A DNA stretch of 64,000 nucleotides from Paracoccaceae bacterium (GCA_017854585.1 JAFMHK010000007.1:1-64000), one strand, 5' to 3'; positions 1 through 13,007 are shown, numbered from the stretch's first letter. Made by a program: numbers and translations. The notes: generated by a model not told the origin, from the letters alone.

Positions 1-55
1 GAGTACCGGCCTGTCACGCCGGGGGTCGCGGGTTCGAGCCCCGTCAACCGCGCCA
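1..55 (+). tRNA. tRNA-Asp (GTC anticodon), 5' end outside the window
   Basis: Only the 3' two thirds is present. The anticodon stem CCGGC/GCCGG encloses the loop CTGTCAC, whose middle bases GTC read Asp codons. The T-arm with GGTTCGAGCC follows. The acceptor strand CAACCGC, discriminator G and an encoded CCA close the molecule at base 55. The 5' acceptor strand and D-arm lie before the window start. tRNA-Asp is the substrate of GluQ-RS, encoded about 9.4 kb downstream. Confidence 0.95.
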
Positions 56-271
56 TTTCTCCTTTCTTGATCGTCCCTGACGGGCCCCGCGGCGCGATGG
101 TGGCGCATTCGTGGTCCGGCTTTACGGTGGGGGCTGTCTGCCCCGGTCGCGCCCGAATCCGTTGCAAAAGATGCGCGCAGTGCCGGACGGTCAGGCCGTG
201 GTTCCCTCCCTTTTGACGAAGTTGATGCTCAAAACGTGGTGCGCCGGGATTGGCGTGCTACGTTATGCGGT

Positions 272-985
272 ATGCGGTGGTTGGCGATCATTCTGGGAAT
301 GTGGGCGTCTGGTGCAATGGCGCAAGACGGGCCTGCAAGGGTGTCCCCTGCCATGGTCCTGCAGTGGGCGCAGGCCCCATGGCTTGGCCGCGATGCACTG
401 CTGGATCAGTTGGCGGTTGACCTGTGGGGGTTCAGGCCAGACAGGCCGCGACTGGACGTTGGCTTGGTCCCCGAGGACCCATATTTATGGGCGATCACAG
501 GAGGTTTCGGCGCGGCGCGGACGGCAAGCGACGTGCCGGGCGGCATTCTGGCCTGTTCGCGGTATGGCACGGCAACACGGGACATCTTGACCGCGTCAAG
601 CCTGACCGACCCCGTAGCTTTTCAGTTGATGGGCGCGACAATGGCGGCCTTCGACGATGCCAGTGCATGGCCCGAAGGCGCGGTGGCGCGGATGTTTTGC
701 ATGTTGACGTGGGATGATGAAACGCGGGTCGCGATCTTGGATGAACAGCAAGTCTTGCCCCTGCTTCAGGTGCAATTCGCGGACGTGACGCGCACGGGCG
801 ACGCCGAACATTACGGCGCAAACTGGCAGGATTATGCCCCGATCTATGGCGCGCGCGGCTATCTGTTGGAGGCGCGTGCCGGGCCCCGGACCGCAGCGGT
901 TCAGGTGGACCGGATGCGCGTGGAATTGCGCGTGACCCATCAGCGGATCACGTTCCGGGCCTTCTTGATGGGTGGCGGTGTCTAG
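272..985 (+). CDS. Exported protein of unknown function
   Basis: About 237 residues. I place the start at the methionine that opens a typical signal peptide: Met-Arg-Trp, a hydrophobic stretch, then Ala-Met-Ala-Gln near residue 18. The same frame is open 12 codons further upstream, but that extension would bury the signal peptide. No clear ribosome site precedes either start. The mature part is acidic, with two cysteines (in 'LACSRYG' and 'RMFCMLTW'), and shows no motif I recognise. It is probably a periplasmic protein. It lies between tRNA-Asp and the convergent mnmA and does not appear to belong to an operon. Confidence 0.7.
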   Translation: MRWLAIILGMWASGAMAQDGPARVSPAMVLQWAQAPWLGRDALLDQLAVDLWGFRPDRPRLDVGLVPEDPYLWAITGGFGAARTASDVPGGILACSRYGTATRDILTASSLTDPVAFQLMGATMAAFDDASAWPEGAVARMFCMLTWDDETRVAILDEQQVLPLLQVQFADVTRTGDAEHYGANWQDYAPIYGARGYLLEARAGPRTAAVQVDRMRVELRVTHQRITFRAFLMGGGV

Positions 986-1040
986 GTCGGCAGGGGCGTT
1001 GGTGCGGGGCAAGTGACGTCATGGCCCCCGTGCCGTCTCA

Positions 1041-2186
1041 TCACATCCCGCGCCATATCCAGCCACCGCCAAATATGCGTGTCCCGTCAGCATCATAGAA
1101 CACGCACGCCTGACCGGGCGAAACACCGTCTTCAGGATGCAGAAGTTCCACCAGCGCTTCGGTTTCGGAGATCGGGCGCAAGATTGCCTCGCGCGGGGCG
1201 CGGGTCGACCGGATTTTCACCGCCATGGGCCATTCGGCCCGTGATGTCAGTGGCGCATCGCCCAGCCAGTTGATCTCGCGGACGGGGATGGTGCGCGTGG
1301 ACAGCGCATCTTTCGGGCCGACGATCACGTGGCGCGTGGCCGGATCGAGCCGGACCACATAAAGCGGGTCGGCCAAGCCGCCCAGACCAAGGCCCCGGCG
1401 CTGCCCGATGGTGTAATGGATCACGCCATCGTGCTGGCCCAGCACATTGCCCGCCATGTCGACGATATCGCCGGGGTCGGCGGCCTCGGGACGCAGTTTC
1501 TTGATGACCGCGGCGTAATCGCCATTGGGGACAAAGCAGATGTCCTGACTGTCGGGCTTGTCGGCAACGGGCAGCCCGTACTTGGCCGCCAACGCGCGGG
1601 TATCGCCCTTGGAGGCCAGATGACCAAGCGGGAAGCGCAGAAAGTCGAGTTGGTCCTGCGTCGTGGAGAAAAGGAAATAGGACTGATCGCGCGCGGCATC
1701 GGCGGCCTGATGCAGTTCCGCCTTGGCGGGTCCCTGCAGGCGCTGGATGTAATGGCCGGTCGCCATGCAATCGGCGTCCAGATCGCGTGCGGTGTGCAGC
1801 AGGTCCTTGAACTTCACGCGCTCGTTGCAGCGGATGCAGGGCACGGGCGTGGCACCCGCCAGATAGCTGTCTGCGAATTCGTCGATCACGGCGTCCTTGA
1901 ACACGTTTTCATAGTCCAGAACGTAATGCGGAAAACCCATGGCTTCGGCGACGCGGCGGGCGTCATGGATATCGCGGCCGGCACAGCACGCACCCTTTTT
2001 GGCCAATGCGGCACCGTGGTCATAAAGCTGCAGGGTGACCCCCACGACATCATAGCCTTCATCTGCCAGCATCGCCGCCACGACCGAGCTGTCGACTCCG
2101 CCGGACATGGCGACCACCACGCGGGTATTGGCGGGCGTTTTGGGAAGCCCAAGCGAATTCAACGTGACGGGCCGATCAAGCGCCAT
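1041..2186 (-). CDS. mnmA: tRNA-specific 2-thiouridylase MnmA
   Basis: This 381-residue enzyme puts sulfur on U34 of the tRNAs for Lys, Glu and Gln, activating the base with ATP in the cytoplasm. The PP-loop SGGVDSS is at about residues 28-34. The two expected catalytic cysteines are present: Cys120 in the CxxCN motif ([11 protein letters not shown]) and Cys217 in DSQDICF. Length matches the family. The ATG start is followed by a short N-terminal extension of about 20 residues before the first beta strand, common in this bacterial group. It is transcribed away from sciP and ctrA. Other tRNA-modification genes in the window are trmFO and gluQ. Confidence 0.96.
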   Translation of the reverse strand: MALDRPVTLNSLGLPKTPANTRVVVAMSGGVDSSVVAAMLADEGYDVVGVTLQLYDHGAALAKKGACCAGRDIHDARRVAEAMGFPHYVLDYENVFKDAVIDEFADSYLAGATPVPCIRCNERVKFKDLLHTARDLDADCMATGHYIQRLQGPAKAELHQAADAARDQSYFLFSTTQDQLDFLRFPLGHLASKGDTRALAAKYGLPVADKPDSQDICFVPNGDYAAVIKKLRPEAADPGDIVDMAGNVLGQHDGVIHYTIGQRRGLGLGGLADPLYVVRLDPATRHVIVGPKDALSTRTIPVREINWLGDAPLTSRAEWPMAVKIRSTRAPREAILRPISETEALVELLHPEDGVSPGQACVFYDADGTRIFGGGWIWRGM

Positions 2187-2321
2187 GGGACTGCCTTGTC
2201 TTCAGGAAAGGAATTGAACCCGAATATAGGAAAATCCCCCGTATTCACAAGGCCCACGCTTACAGGACGTTAAACCTTGGCATGGCACGGCTGATCGCGA
2301 AAGACGGTGAGCGAGGACAAC

Positions 2322-2597
2322 ATGTATATTCGGCGGATACGCGGGCCCCATGCGGTGACCCTGCCTGATGGCACACAAATGACACGGGCCGATCTGCCTG
2401 ATCCGCGAACCCGGCGTTGGGTGGCCAGCCGCAAGGCCGCCGTGGTCAGGGCGGTCACCTGTGGGTTGATCACGGCAGATGAGGCAATGACCACCTATGG
2501 CCTGTCCGCAGAGGAATTGGCGGGCTGGACCGCTGCGGTATCCACCCACGGTGAAGCGGCCCTGCGGGCGACCGCAGTGCAACGGTATCGGGAATAA
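2322..2597 (+). CDS. sciP: SciP-type small transcriptional regulator (DUF1153)
   Basis: A 91-residue helix-turn-helix protein. In Caulobacter, SciP binds CtrA and blocks its activation of promoters. The family signature is visible: a GP-x-x-V-T-L-P-D-G start, then 'ADLPDPRTRRWVASRKAAVV', 'GLITADEA', 'YGLSAEEL' and a C-terminal Gln-Arg-Tyr. A GTG 15 bases upstream is in frame, but the ATG has an AGGA ribosome site 5-6 bases before it and the family usually begins Met-Tyr/Phe-Ile/Leu-Lys/Arg, so I use the ATG. ctrA begins 110 bases downstream on the same strand. The assignment to SciP is by recalled sequence pattern. Confidence 0.88.
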   Translation: MYIRRIRGPHAVTLPDGTQMTRADLPDPRTRRWVASRKAAVVRAVTCGLITADEAMTTYGLSAEELAGWTAAVSTHGEAALRATAVQRYRE

Positions 2598-2651
2598 TGA
2601 CCCGGAAATCCATAAGCAGTTCCAATACCTGTCCAAAAAGGTAACTTGTAA

Positions 2652-2695
2652 TTAACCATTTGAGTAAACGGTAGCAGCATCGTTAAGAAAGATTC
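2652..2695 (+). promoter_or_regulatory. Candidate CtrA half-site and GANTC methylation site before ctrA
   Basis: TTAACC at 2652-2657 matches one half of the CtrA consensus TTAA-N7-TTAA. The second half is degenerate (AGTA, or GTAAAC shifted by a base or two). GATTC at 2691-2695 fits the CcrM methylation motif GANTC, 12 bases before the ctrA start. Both elements are known at the Caulobacter ctrA promoter. Whether they work here is inference. Confidence 0.4.
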
Positions 2696-2707
2696 GGAGA
2701 TTACCCA

Positions 2708-3415
2708 ATGCGTGTTTTGCTTGTCGAAGACGATCCAACTACGTCGAAGAGCATCGAGATGATGTTGCGACATGCGAACCTGAACGTGTATTCCACCGAT
2801 TTGGGCGAGGAAGGCATCGATCTTGCCAAGCTCTATGATTACGACATCATCCTGCTGGACCTGAACCTGCCCGACATGAACGGGCATGACGTGCTGCGGA
2901 AACTGCGCACCGCGCGGATCACGACACCAATCCTGATCCTGTCGGGGGCAGATGACACCGACAGCAAGCTGAAGGGTTTCGGGTTCGGTGCAGATGACTA
3001 CCTGACGAAACCGTTCCACCGGGAAGAGCTGGTCGCTCGTATCCACGCAATCATCCGCCGGTCCAAGGGCCACGCGCAGGCCGTCATCCAGACCGGCAAG
3101 ATCGACGTCAATCTGGATGCGAAGACCGTCGAGGTGGGCGGGCATACCGTGCACCTGACCGGCAAGGAATATCAGATGCTGGAGTTGTTGAGCCTGCGTA
3201 AGGGCACCACTCTGACCAAGGAGATGTTTCTGAATCATCTTTACGGCGGCATGGATGAACCTGAGCTGAAGATCATTGACGTCTTCATCTGCAAGTTGCG
3301 CAAGAAACTGAACGTGGCGACCGAGGGCGACAATTACATCGAGACGGTCTGGGGGCGCGGGTATGTATTGCGTGATCCCGTTCCGGAACCGGCGGATATT
3401 GCCGCCTCTGCCTGA
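2708..3415 (+). CDS. ctrA: Response regulator CtrA
   Basis: A 235-residue OmpR-family regulator. CtrA is essential for the cell cycle in Caulobacter; in Rhodobacterales it mainly controls motility, gene transfer agents and related traits. The receiver domain has the acidic pair at Glu7/Asp8-Asp9, the phosphoacceptor Asp51 (in [11 protein letters not shown]) and Lys101 (TKPF). The C-terminal winged helix ends with the recognition segment '[13 protein letters not shown]' and '[13 protein letters not shown]', which is diagnostic for CtrA. The C-terminus reads Ala-Ala-Ser-Ala rather than the Ala-Ala that marks Caulobacter CtrA for ClpXP. It is preceded by sciP on the same strand. Confidence 0.96.
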   Translation: MRVLLVEDDPTTSKSIEMMLRHANLNVYSTDLGEEGIDLAKLYDYDIILLDLNLPDMNGHDVLRKLRTARITTPILILSGADDTDSKLKGFGFGADDYLTKPFHREELVARIHAIIRRSKGHAQAVIQTGKIDVNLDAKTVEVGGHTVHLTGKEYQMLELLSLRKGTTLTKEMFLNHLYGGMDEPELKIIDVFICKLRKKLNVATEGDNYIETVWGRGYVLRDPVPEPADIAASA

Positions 3416-8033
<4,618 letters not shown>

Positions 8034-8050
8034 TTAATAAATCCCTCTTT

Positions 8051-8102
8051 GTTCGCAAATGTTCTCATAAAGTTCTGGACAATACTTGGTTAATATGAGA
8101 AC
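8051..8102 (+). promoter_or_regulatory. Putative LexA (SOS) box with three GTTC half-sites and a 9-base inverted repeat
   Basis: GTTC occurs at 8051, 8061 and 8072. The second and third are spaced as GTTC-N7-GTTC (8061-8075), the exact LexA consensus known for Rhodobacter and other alphaproteobacteria. A perfect inverted repeat, GTTCTCATA at 8061-8069 and TATGAGAAC at 8094-8102, overlaps it. A TAATAT at 8091-8096 could be a -10 element. The lexA gene in this window has an equivalent GTTC array before it. Confidence 0.65.
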
Positions 8103-8134
8103 AAAGGGACAACACCAGCAACGGAGATGCCCCG

Positions 8135-8257
8135 ATGACCCGTCAAATCACCACCATCCTCAGCAAGTCGCGCGATACATTGCTGGCTGATCTGGCGGGT
8201 GTATTTGCCCTTGCGGCGATGACCGTCGGGTTTCTGCATTTGCCCGGTCTGATCTGA
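8135..8257 (+). CDS. Small single-pass membrane peptide (40 aa), putatively SOS-controlled
   Basis: ATG is preceded by GGAG with 8 bases of spacing. The product has a basic/polar N-terminus with Arg, Lys and Asp (MTRQITTILSKSRDTLLADL), then about 18 hydrophobic residues rich in Ala, Val and Phe, ending Leu-Pro-Gly-Leu-Ile. This fits one inner-membrane helix. No family is certain; I recall similar short unannotated frames in roseobacters. A LexA-type box lies 60 bases upstream and a strong terminator downstream, so it looks like a separate transcription unit after recG. In size, topology and control it resembles Caulobacter SidA, a 29-residue SOS-induced division inhibitor, but no sequence identity is claimed. 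Confidence 0.6.
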   Translation: MTRQITTILSKSRDTLLADLAGVFALAAMTVGFLHLPGLI

Positions 8258-8390
8258 GTTACTGCCTGCGGTCCTGCTTGGGTCACTCGGCGCGGCATTG
8301 TCCCCAATGCGTTTGCGCCGATTACTGCCTCAAGGGTTGAGATACTGCCCCGTATCATCGCCCGCCCAAGCCCTGAAAGACACGCATACT

Positions 8391-8429
8391 CCGCCGCCAT
8401 CCGTCCCCGGATGCGCGGCGGTTTTTTTT
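8391..8429 (+). terminator. Rho-independent terminator
   Basis: CCGCCG and CATCCG pair with CGGATG and CGGCGG (one small bulge, loop TCCC), followed directly by eight T. It closes the transcription unit of the 40-residue peptide and possibly recG. It also lies beyond the end of the convergent SufU-like gene. Confidence 0.85.
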
Positions 8430-8479
8430 GAAACAAGGGGGCCTGAAATCGGCCACAGGTCTTGGGACGGTGTCGCGCG

Positions 8480-8932
8480 TCAGGCGCAGGCGGATTGTTC
8501 CGCTTCGCCCATGGCTTGGGCAGTCGCCTCGAGCGACAGCAAGATCGAGGCGTGGCGATTGCGATATTCGCGTGCAGGCTCCAACACGTCAAAACCCGTG
8601 AATGGGGCGTCGGGGGGCGGCGCGCCATCCTTGAGCATGGCGCGCAGTTGGTCACGCGCGGTTTCCACCTCGGCACGTGTGCGTCCGATGATGTTCTGCC
8701 CCATCAATGCGGCACTGGCCTGACCAAGCGCACAGGCCTTCACATCTTGCGCAAAGCGGGTGATGCGGCCATCGGCCATGTCCAGATCGACCGTCACGTT
8801 GGACCCACACAACGGCGCACGTTTCTTGACACTGGCCTGCGGGCTGTCCAGTCGGCCCCGATGGGGCATGTCGGTGGTCAGCGCCAGAATGCGCTGTGAA
8901 TAAAGCTTGATCAGGTCGGTTTCGGCGGTCAT
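8480..8932 (-). CDS. SufU/IscU-like iron-sulfur scaffold protein, degenerate ligands
   Basis: A 150-residue protein of the NifU N-terminal fold. Two of the usual ligand positions are seen: Cys42 in LCGSNV and Cys67 in KACALGQAS. The Asp that normally follows the first Cys-Gly is Ser44. The third ligand, normally Cys in an Arg-x-x-Cys context, appears as His127 (YRNRHASILL). One more cysteine is at 149. It may therefore be a modified scaffold or a sulfur-transfer protein rather than a classic cluster carrier. An AAAGG ribosome site precedes the ATG. It is divergent from hisI and alone on its strand. No suf or isc partner is in the window. Confidence 0.8.
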   Translation of the reverse strand: MTAETDLIKLYSQRILALTTDMPHRGRLDSPQASVKKRAPLCGSNVTVDLDMADGRITRFAQDVKACALGQASAALMGQNIIGRTRAEVETARDQLRAMLKDGAPPPDAPFTGFDVLEPAREYRNRHASILLSLEATAQAMGEAEQSACA

Positions 8933-8999
8933 GGCTTTGCCTTTCGGGCGCTTGGCCTATAGGTAGCGGCGCGGAGACGATTTGCAAAGAGGCGCGCCG

Positions 9000-9362
9000 A
9001 TGACCTTTGACCCCACGACCCTGCGTTACAACGACGCCGGATTGATCCCCGTGATTGCGCAAGACGTGGCCTCGGGCGCGGTATTGATGCTGGCGTGGAT
9101 GAACGGTGATGCCGTGGCGCGCACGTTGGAGACGGGGCGCGTGACGTATTGGTCCCGCTCGCGGCAGGCCTTCTGGGTCAAGGGCGAAACAAGCGGTCAC
9201 GTTCAGGAACTGGTGGATTTGCGCATTGATTGCGACCGCGACAGCCTGCTGGCCGTGGTGCGCCAGACCGGCCCGGCCTGTCACACCAACCGCGCCGTCT
9301 GTTTCTACACGGCCGTGCGCGACGGTGCCGAAGTGGAATTGATGGCCCCCGAAGCGCCCTGA
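9000..9362 (+). CDS. hisI: Phosphoribosyl-AMP cyclohydrolase HisI
   Basis: Third step of histidine synthesis: opens the purine ring of phosphoribosyl-AMP. 120 residues, the single-domain form without a fused HisE. Metal-binding motif D77-C78-D79-R80-D81 and zinc cysteines Cys94 (GPACHTNR) and Cys101 (AVCFYT) are all present, as is the substrate segment YWSRSR. The start is the ATG with AGAGG 8 bases upstream, not a TTG 18 bases earlier. No other his genes are nearby. Confidence 0.96.
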   Translation: MTFDPTTLRYNDAGLIPVIAQDVASGAVLMLAWMNGDAVARTLETGRVTYWSRSRQAFWVKGETSGHVQELVDLRIDCDRDSLLAVVRQTGPACHTNRAVCFYTAVRDGAEVELMAPEAP

Positions 9363-9368
9363 GGGGCG

Positions 9369-9381
9369 CCGCCTCCGGCGG
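9369..9381. terminator. Short GC hairpin between convergent hisI and gluQ
   Basis: CCGCC-TCC-GGCGG forms a 5-base-pair hairpin just after the hisI stop, without a clear T-run. Similar short hairpins are common between roseobacter genes. Its function is uncertain. Confidence 0.35.
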
Positions 9382-9407
9382 ACATATTTCAGAAGCAAAG
9401 AGGGGTC

Positions 9408-10250
9408 TCAGAGCCCAAGCATCGCGCGGATGTCTTGCGGTGTAGCGCCCGCCTGACGATAGGTGCGGATGCCGCGGGCATCGTCGCGCTTGGCCAGACG
9501 CCTGCCTTGATCGTCGCGGATCAGGCGATGGTGGTGATAGATCGGTGGCGAAAGCCCCAGTTCCCCTTGCAAGAAGCGTTGCAGGAAGGTCGCTTCGAAC
9601 AGGTCTTCGCCGCGGATGACATGGGTGACGTGCGTTTCCGCATCGTCGATCACGACGGCGAATTGATAGCTTGCCGCCATCTTGGGCCGCGCCAGCACCG
9701 GATCGCCCACATGGGTCAGAAGGTAATCGGCCGTCACCTCGTGTTCGCCGGCATGGGCGGGGCCGGTTTCGGTGAAGGCAGGCATCGCATGGGGCGGGCC
9801 AACGGTTTTGGACAGATCATAGCGCAGCGCGTCGGTCGGTTGTCGGTCGTCATAGGGGCGCCCGCGGCAGGTGCCGGGATAGATGCGCCCGTCCGGGCCG
9901 ATATCCGGCACGCCTTCTTGCGGTGCCGAGGCGGCGGCGTCGATGTCGCGGCGCGTGCAGCGGCAGGGGTAGACCGCGCCTTGCCGGGCCAAGCTGTCCA
10001 GCGCGTTGCGATAATCGTCGAAATGATCGGATTGGCGCCGCACCGGTCCGTCCCATGTGAGCCCGAGCCACTGCAGATCCTCGAAGATCAGCTCCTCCCA
10101 TTCGGGGCGCGCGCGCGTCTGGTCCAGATCGTCAATCCTGAGCAGGAACTGACCGCCGACCGCGCGGGCCATGTCGTGGGCCAAGATCGCCGAATAGGCA
10201 TGGCCCAGATGCAGCGGCCCGGTGGGCGACGGCGCAAAGCGGGTAATCAC
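9408..10250 (-). CDS. gluQ: Glutamyl-Q tRNA(Asp) synthetase
   Basis: A truncated glutamyl-tRNA synthetase paralogue (280 residues) that attaches glutamate to queuosine-34 of tRNA-Asp instead of charging a tRNA end. It has the HIGH motif as HLGH (14-17), the zinc site Cys96-x-Cys98...Tyr124-x3-Cys128, and the KMSKS equivalent RLAKRD near 250. It lacks the anticodon-binding domain, in contrast to the full-length GltX of this window. The start is GTG and overlaps the TGA of the upstream methyltransferase (GTGA), indicating coupling. It is the last gene of the trmFO operon. Confidence 0.95.
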   Translation of the reverse strand: MITRFAPSPTGPLHLGHAYSAILAHDMARAVGGQFLLRIDDLDQTRARPEWEELIFEDLQWLGLTWDGPVRRQSDHFDDYRNALDSLARQGAVYPCRCTRRDIDAAASAPQEGVPDIGPDGRIYPGTCRGRPYDDRQPTDALRYDLSKTVGPPHAMPAFTETGPAHAGEHEVTADYLLTHVGDPVLARPKMAASYQFAVVIDDAETHVTHVIRGEDLFEATFLQRFLQGELGLSPPIYHHHRLIRDDQGRRLAKRDDARGIRTYRQAGATPQDIRAMLGL

Positions 10251-10858
10251 GGACGGCGCAGCGTATAGACCCAGGCGTTCATCCCCATGGCGGGCAGGTG
10301 CAGCCCGTGCTGCTTGTCAAGAAGTCTGGCGCGGCCGTCGTCTTGCACCGCTTGCAGGGCGGCCGGGTATTGCGGATCGTCAAGCGCATGGTCGTTGAAG
10401 GAGAACACCATCAAGCCACCGGGCCGCAGGGCATCGATGCATTGGCCCAAAAGGCTGGCGGGCGCGGCGCCTGTGCCAATCACGCCCACGGCGGCAATCG
10501 CGTCATAAACGGGGGGGATCCGCGGCGGGTGATCCGGGTCACCCAGCCACAGGTTTCGGTACACACCCCGCCTGCGGGCCTGATCCAACATGCCTTGCGA
10601 CACATCGGTGCCATCAACATGAGCGAACCCCGCGGCCGCCAGTGCCTGACCGGCCAAGCCGGTGCCGCAGCCGACGTCAAGTACCTGCGCATCCGATGGC
10701 AGACCGGCCTTGATCAGGGCTTGGGCGCAGCGGGCCGGTGTCACGTAGCCGTTTTCGGATACTTCCGCATCATAGCTGGCGGCCCATTCATCATAGTATC
10801 TGCGCCGTGCGTCGGCATCGCCGATGGTATAGACAGTCTTGAGATAAGATTTTGTCAT
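10247..10858 (-). CDS. Class I SAM-dependent methyltransferase, substrate unknown
   Basis: 203 residues. The SAM-binding motif I VLDVGCGTG is clear, followed by 'HVDGTDVSQGMLDQAR' (motif with the acidic residue for the ribose) and 'LRPGGLMVFSFND'. The N-terminal part 'YYDEWAASYDAEV' is typical of small-molecule methyltransferases of this type. I start at the ATG; a TTG six bases upstream is in frame. It sits between trmFO and gluQ with a 4-base overlap into gluQ, so a role linked to tRNA modification is possible but not shown. Confidence 0.85.
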   Translation of the reverse strand: MTKSYLKTVYTIGDADARRRYYDEWAASYDAEVSENGYVTPARCAQALIKAGLPSDAQVLDVGCGTGLAGQALAAAGFAHVDGTDVSQGMLDQARRRGVYRNLWLGDPDHPPRIPPVYDAIAAVGVIGTGAAPASLLGQCIDALRPGGLMVFSFNDHALDDPQYPAALQAVQDDGRARLLDKQHGLHLPAMGMNAWVYTLRRP

Positions 10859-10880
10859 GCCCAAATGCTAGCGCGACACA

Positions 10881-12236
10881 TCATTGCGCAGCAAGAGCCG
10901 TGTGTCTCAACCAGTCTTGCCACGCATCCTTGGCGCGGTCGGTATAGGCTTTGTAGCGGTCCTTGCGCCCACGGCGACCCGACTTCAGGCCGTCCACGGG
11001 TGGGAAAAGGCCGAAGTTCACATTCATCGGCTGAAATGTCTTGGCTTCTGCCCCGCCGGTGATGTGGTGGATCAATGCCCCCATGGCGGTGACCTGAGGC
11101 ACGGGTTGCAGAGGCTCACCAAGGATATCGCTGGCCGCCATGCGGCCGGCAAGAAGCCCCATCGCCGCAGATTCGACATAGCCCTCAACGCCGGTGATCT
11201 GTCCCGCAAATCGGATGTGCGGGCGGGATCGCAGGCGCATCTGGTCGTCCAGCAATGTTGGCGAATTCAGGAACGTGTTTCGGTGAATGCCGCCAAGCCG
11301 GGCAAAGCTTGCATCTTCGAGGCCGGGGATCATTTTAAAAACAGACGTTTGCGAGCCGTACTTCATCTTGGTCTGGAAGCCGACGATATTGTACAACGTG
11401 CCCAGCTTGTTGTCGCGGCGCAGTTGAACGACGGCGTGGGCCTTCACGTCGGGTTGGTGCGGGTTGGTCAGACCGACGGGTTTCATCGGACCAAAACGCA
11501 GCGTTTCGCGCCCGCGTTCGGCCATCACCTCGATGGGCAGGCAGCCGTCGAAATATCCAGCGGTCTCGTCGGGCTTGAACGCTGTTTTCTCGGACGCAAG
11601 CAAGGCGTCGATGAAGGCTTCGTAGGTCTCGCGGTCCATCGGGCAATTAAGATAGGCTGTCCGCTCTTCCTCGGTCTCGCCCTTGTCATAGCGTGACTGC
11701 ATCCACGCCTTGGACATATCGATGCTGTCGGCATAGACGATCGGCGCAATGGCATCGAAAAAGGCCAGTGCGTCCTGACCGGTTTCCGCCGCGATGGCTT
11801 GGGCCATAGTGCCGGAGGTCAGGGGCCCGGTCGCGATGATCCAATCACCGTCAACCGGCAGGGCCGTAATTTCGCCGGGCACCACCGTGATCAGGGGGTG
11901 GGCGTGCAGTCGTTCGGTGACCGCGCGGGCAAATTGTTCCCGATCAACGGCAAGTGCGCCGCCTGCGGGCAGTTTGTGGCGATCGGCCATTTCCATGATG
12001 ATTCCGCCCGCAGCCCGCATTTCCCAATGCAAAAGACCGACTGCGTTCTGTTCGTCATCGTCCGAACGGAACGAATTGGAGCAGACCATCTCGGCCAGGT
12101 CGCCTGATTGGTGGGCGAATGTTCCCACATGGGGGCGCATTTCGTGAATCGTGACGGGGACGCCCATCTGGGCGGCCTGCCATGCGGCCTCGGACCCGGC
12201 CATGCCGCCGCCGATGATATTGAGTGTGCGTGTCAT
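10881..12236 (-). CDS. trmFO: Methylenetetrahydrofolate-tRNA-(uracil-5-)-methyltransferase TrmFO
   Basis: A folate- and FAD-dependent enzyme making m5U54 in the tRNA T-loop. 451 residues, normal for the family. The FAD-binding dinucleotide motif [10 protein letters not shown] lies at residues 9-18. The conserved '[12 protein letters not shown]' with the likely nucleophile Cys52 follows. Further in are '[14 protein letters not shown]' and '[11 protein letters not shown]'. The frame extends seven codons upstream, but [11 protein letters not shown] is the usual start. Sixteen to twenty bases separate it from the methyltransferase gene, so trmFO, the methyltransferase and gluQ likely form one operon. 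Confidence 0.95.
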   Translation of the reverse strand: MTRTLNIIGGGMAGSEAAWQAAQMGVPVTIHEMRPHVGTFAHQSGDLAEMVCSNSFRSDDDEQNAVGLLHWEMRAAGGIIMEMADRHKLPAGGALAVDREQFARAVTERLHAHPLITVVPGEITALPVDGDWIIATGPLTSGTMAQAIAAETGQDALAFFDAIAPIVYADSIDMSKAWMQSRYDKGETEEERTAYLNCPMDRETYEAFIDALLASEKTAFKPDETAGYFDGCLPIEVMAERGRETLRFGPMKPVGLTNPHQPDVKAHAVVQLRRDNKLGTLYNIVGFQTKMKYGSQTSVFKMIPGLEDASFARLGGIHRNTFLNSPTLLDDQMRLRSRPHIRFAGQITGVEGYVESAAMGLLAGRMAASDILGEPLQPVPQVTAMGALIHHITGGAEAKTFQPMNVNFGLFPPVDGLKSGRRGRKDRYKAYTDRAKDAWQDWLRHTALAAQ

Positions 12237-12283
12237 GCATGGCGATGTAGCCGCCATGCACCGTGTTGTGAAGGGGGTTCCGG

Positions 12284-12859
12284 TCAGGCCGTCAGCGCCT
12301 GATCATCTGGATCGTCGGCAAAGATATTTGTGACCATCATAAACTCGGGCGGCGTGGCGATCGGTGCCAGTGCGGCCGGGGTTGCGGCGTCCTCGGCTGC
12401 GATTCGCGTCCGGCGATTGGTCGGGGTCAGGACCACGCGGCGGGGTTGGACGCTGTGCCGAAATGCTTTGCGCATCCGGATGTCGCGGTTTTCCGGTTCG
12501 GCATAGGTCAGCATCAGCGCAGCAATCAGTGCCAGATCACGCCAAAAACCGCCCAATTCCTCCTCCAGCCCCAGCTGAAGCATCGTCAGGTAAGACGCAA
12601 AGAATGTCAGAAGCCCGAGGATAAGGGCCGCGCCGCGCATCCACACGCCGATCATCACCAGAAAGCTCAGGCAGAAGACAACGCATTTTGCGATGATCTC
12701 CGCCAACAGCGGCGGGGCAATCTGTGATGTGAGCACCGTCAGGTTAGTGCCGGGAATAATCTGGAGCGCGACCGCAAGGAAATAGGACGCTATCAGAATG
12801 CGCAGGGCATTCTGGGCCGCAACACCAATAATGATCCGGTCAACGGACGGGTTCGTCAT
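12284..12859 (-). CDS. Membrane protein of unknown function
   Basis: 191 residues. Three to four hydrophobic helices span about 10-120. The first half contains '[14 protein letters not shown]', '[15 protein letters not shown]' and '[17 protein letters not shown]'. The C-terminal 70 residues are Ala/Pro/Arg-rich and probably cytoplasmic. The topology reminds me of DoxX-like proteins but I see no secure motif. GAGGAG lies 8-9 bases before the ATG. It lies between gyrA and trmFO on the same strand (47 bases before trmFO) and may be the first gene of that operon. Confidence 0.75.
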   Translation of the reverse strand: MTNPSVDRIIIGVAAQNALRILIASYFLAVALQIIPGTNLTVLTSQIAPPLLAEIIAKCVVFCLSFLVMIGVWMRGAALILGLLTFFASYLTMLQLGLEEELGGFWRDLALIAALMLTYAEPENRDIRMRKAFRHSVQPRRVVLTPTNRRTRIAAEDAATPAALAPIATPPEFMMVTNIFADDPDDQALTA

Positions 12860-13007
12860 GATCTTCGCTCCTCAAGCCTGCCGGACGCGATGGTCAAATC
12901 CGGCAACACACTGTTTCGAAAATCATGATTGTTGCTAAATGCGGCAGGGATGTGGATGAATTGTGTCTTCTATCCGCAATTATCGCTCCGTGACCAAGCT
13001 ATTGTGT

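Noticed and set aside
1-55. tRNA-Asp as an integration site for a mobile element
   Set aside because: No integrase, no direct repeat of the tRNA end in the window, and downstream genes are ordinary core genes.
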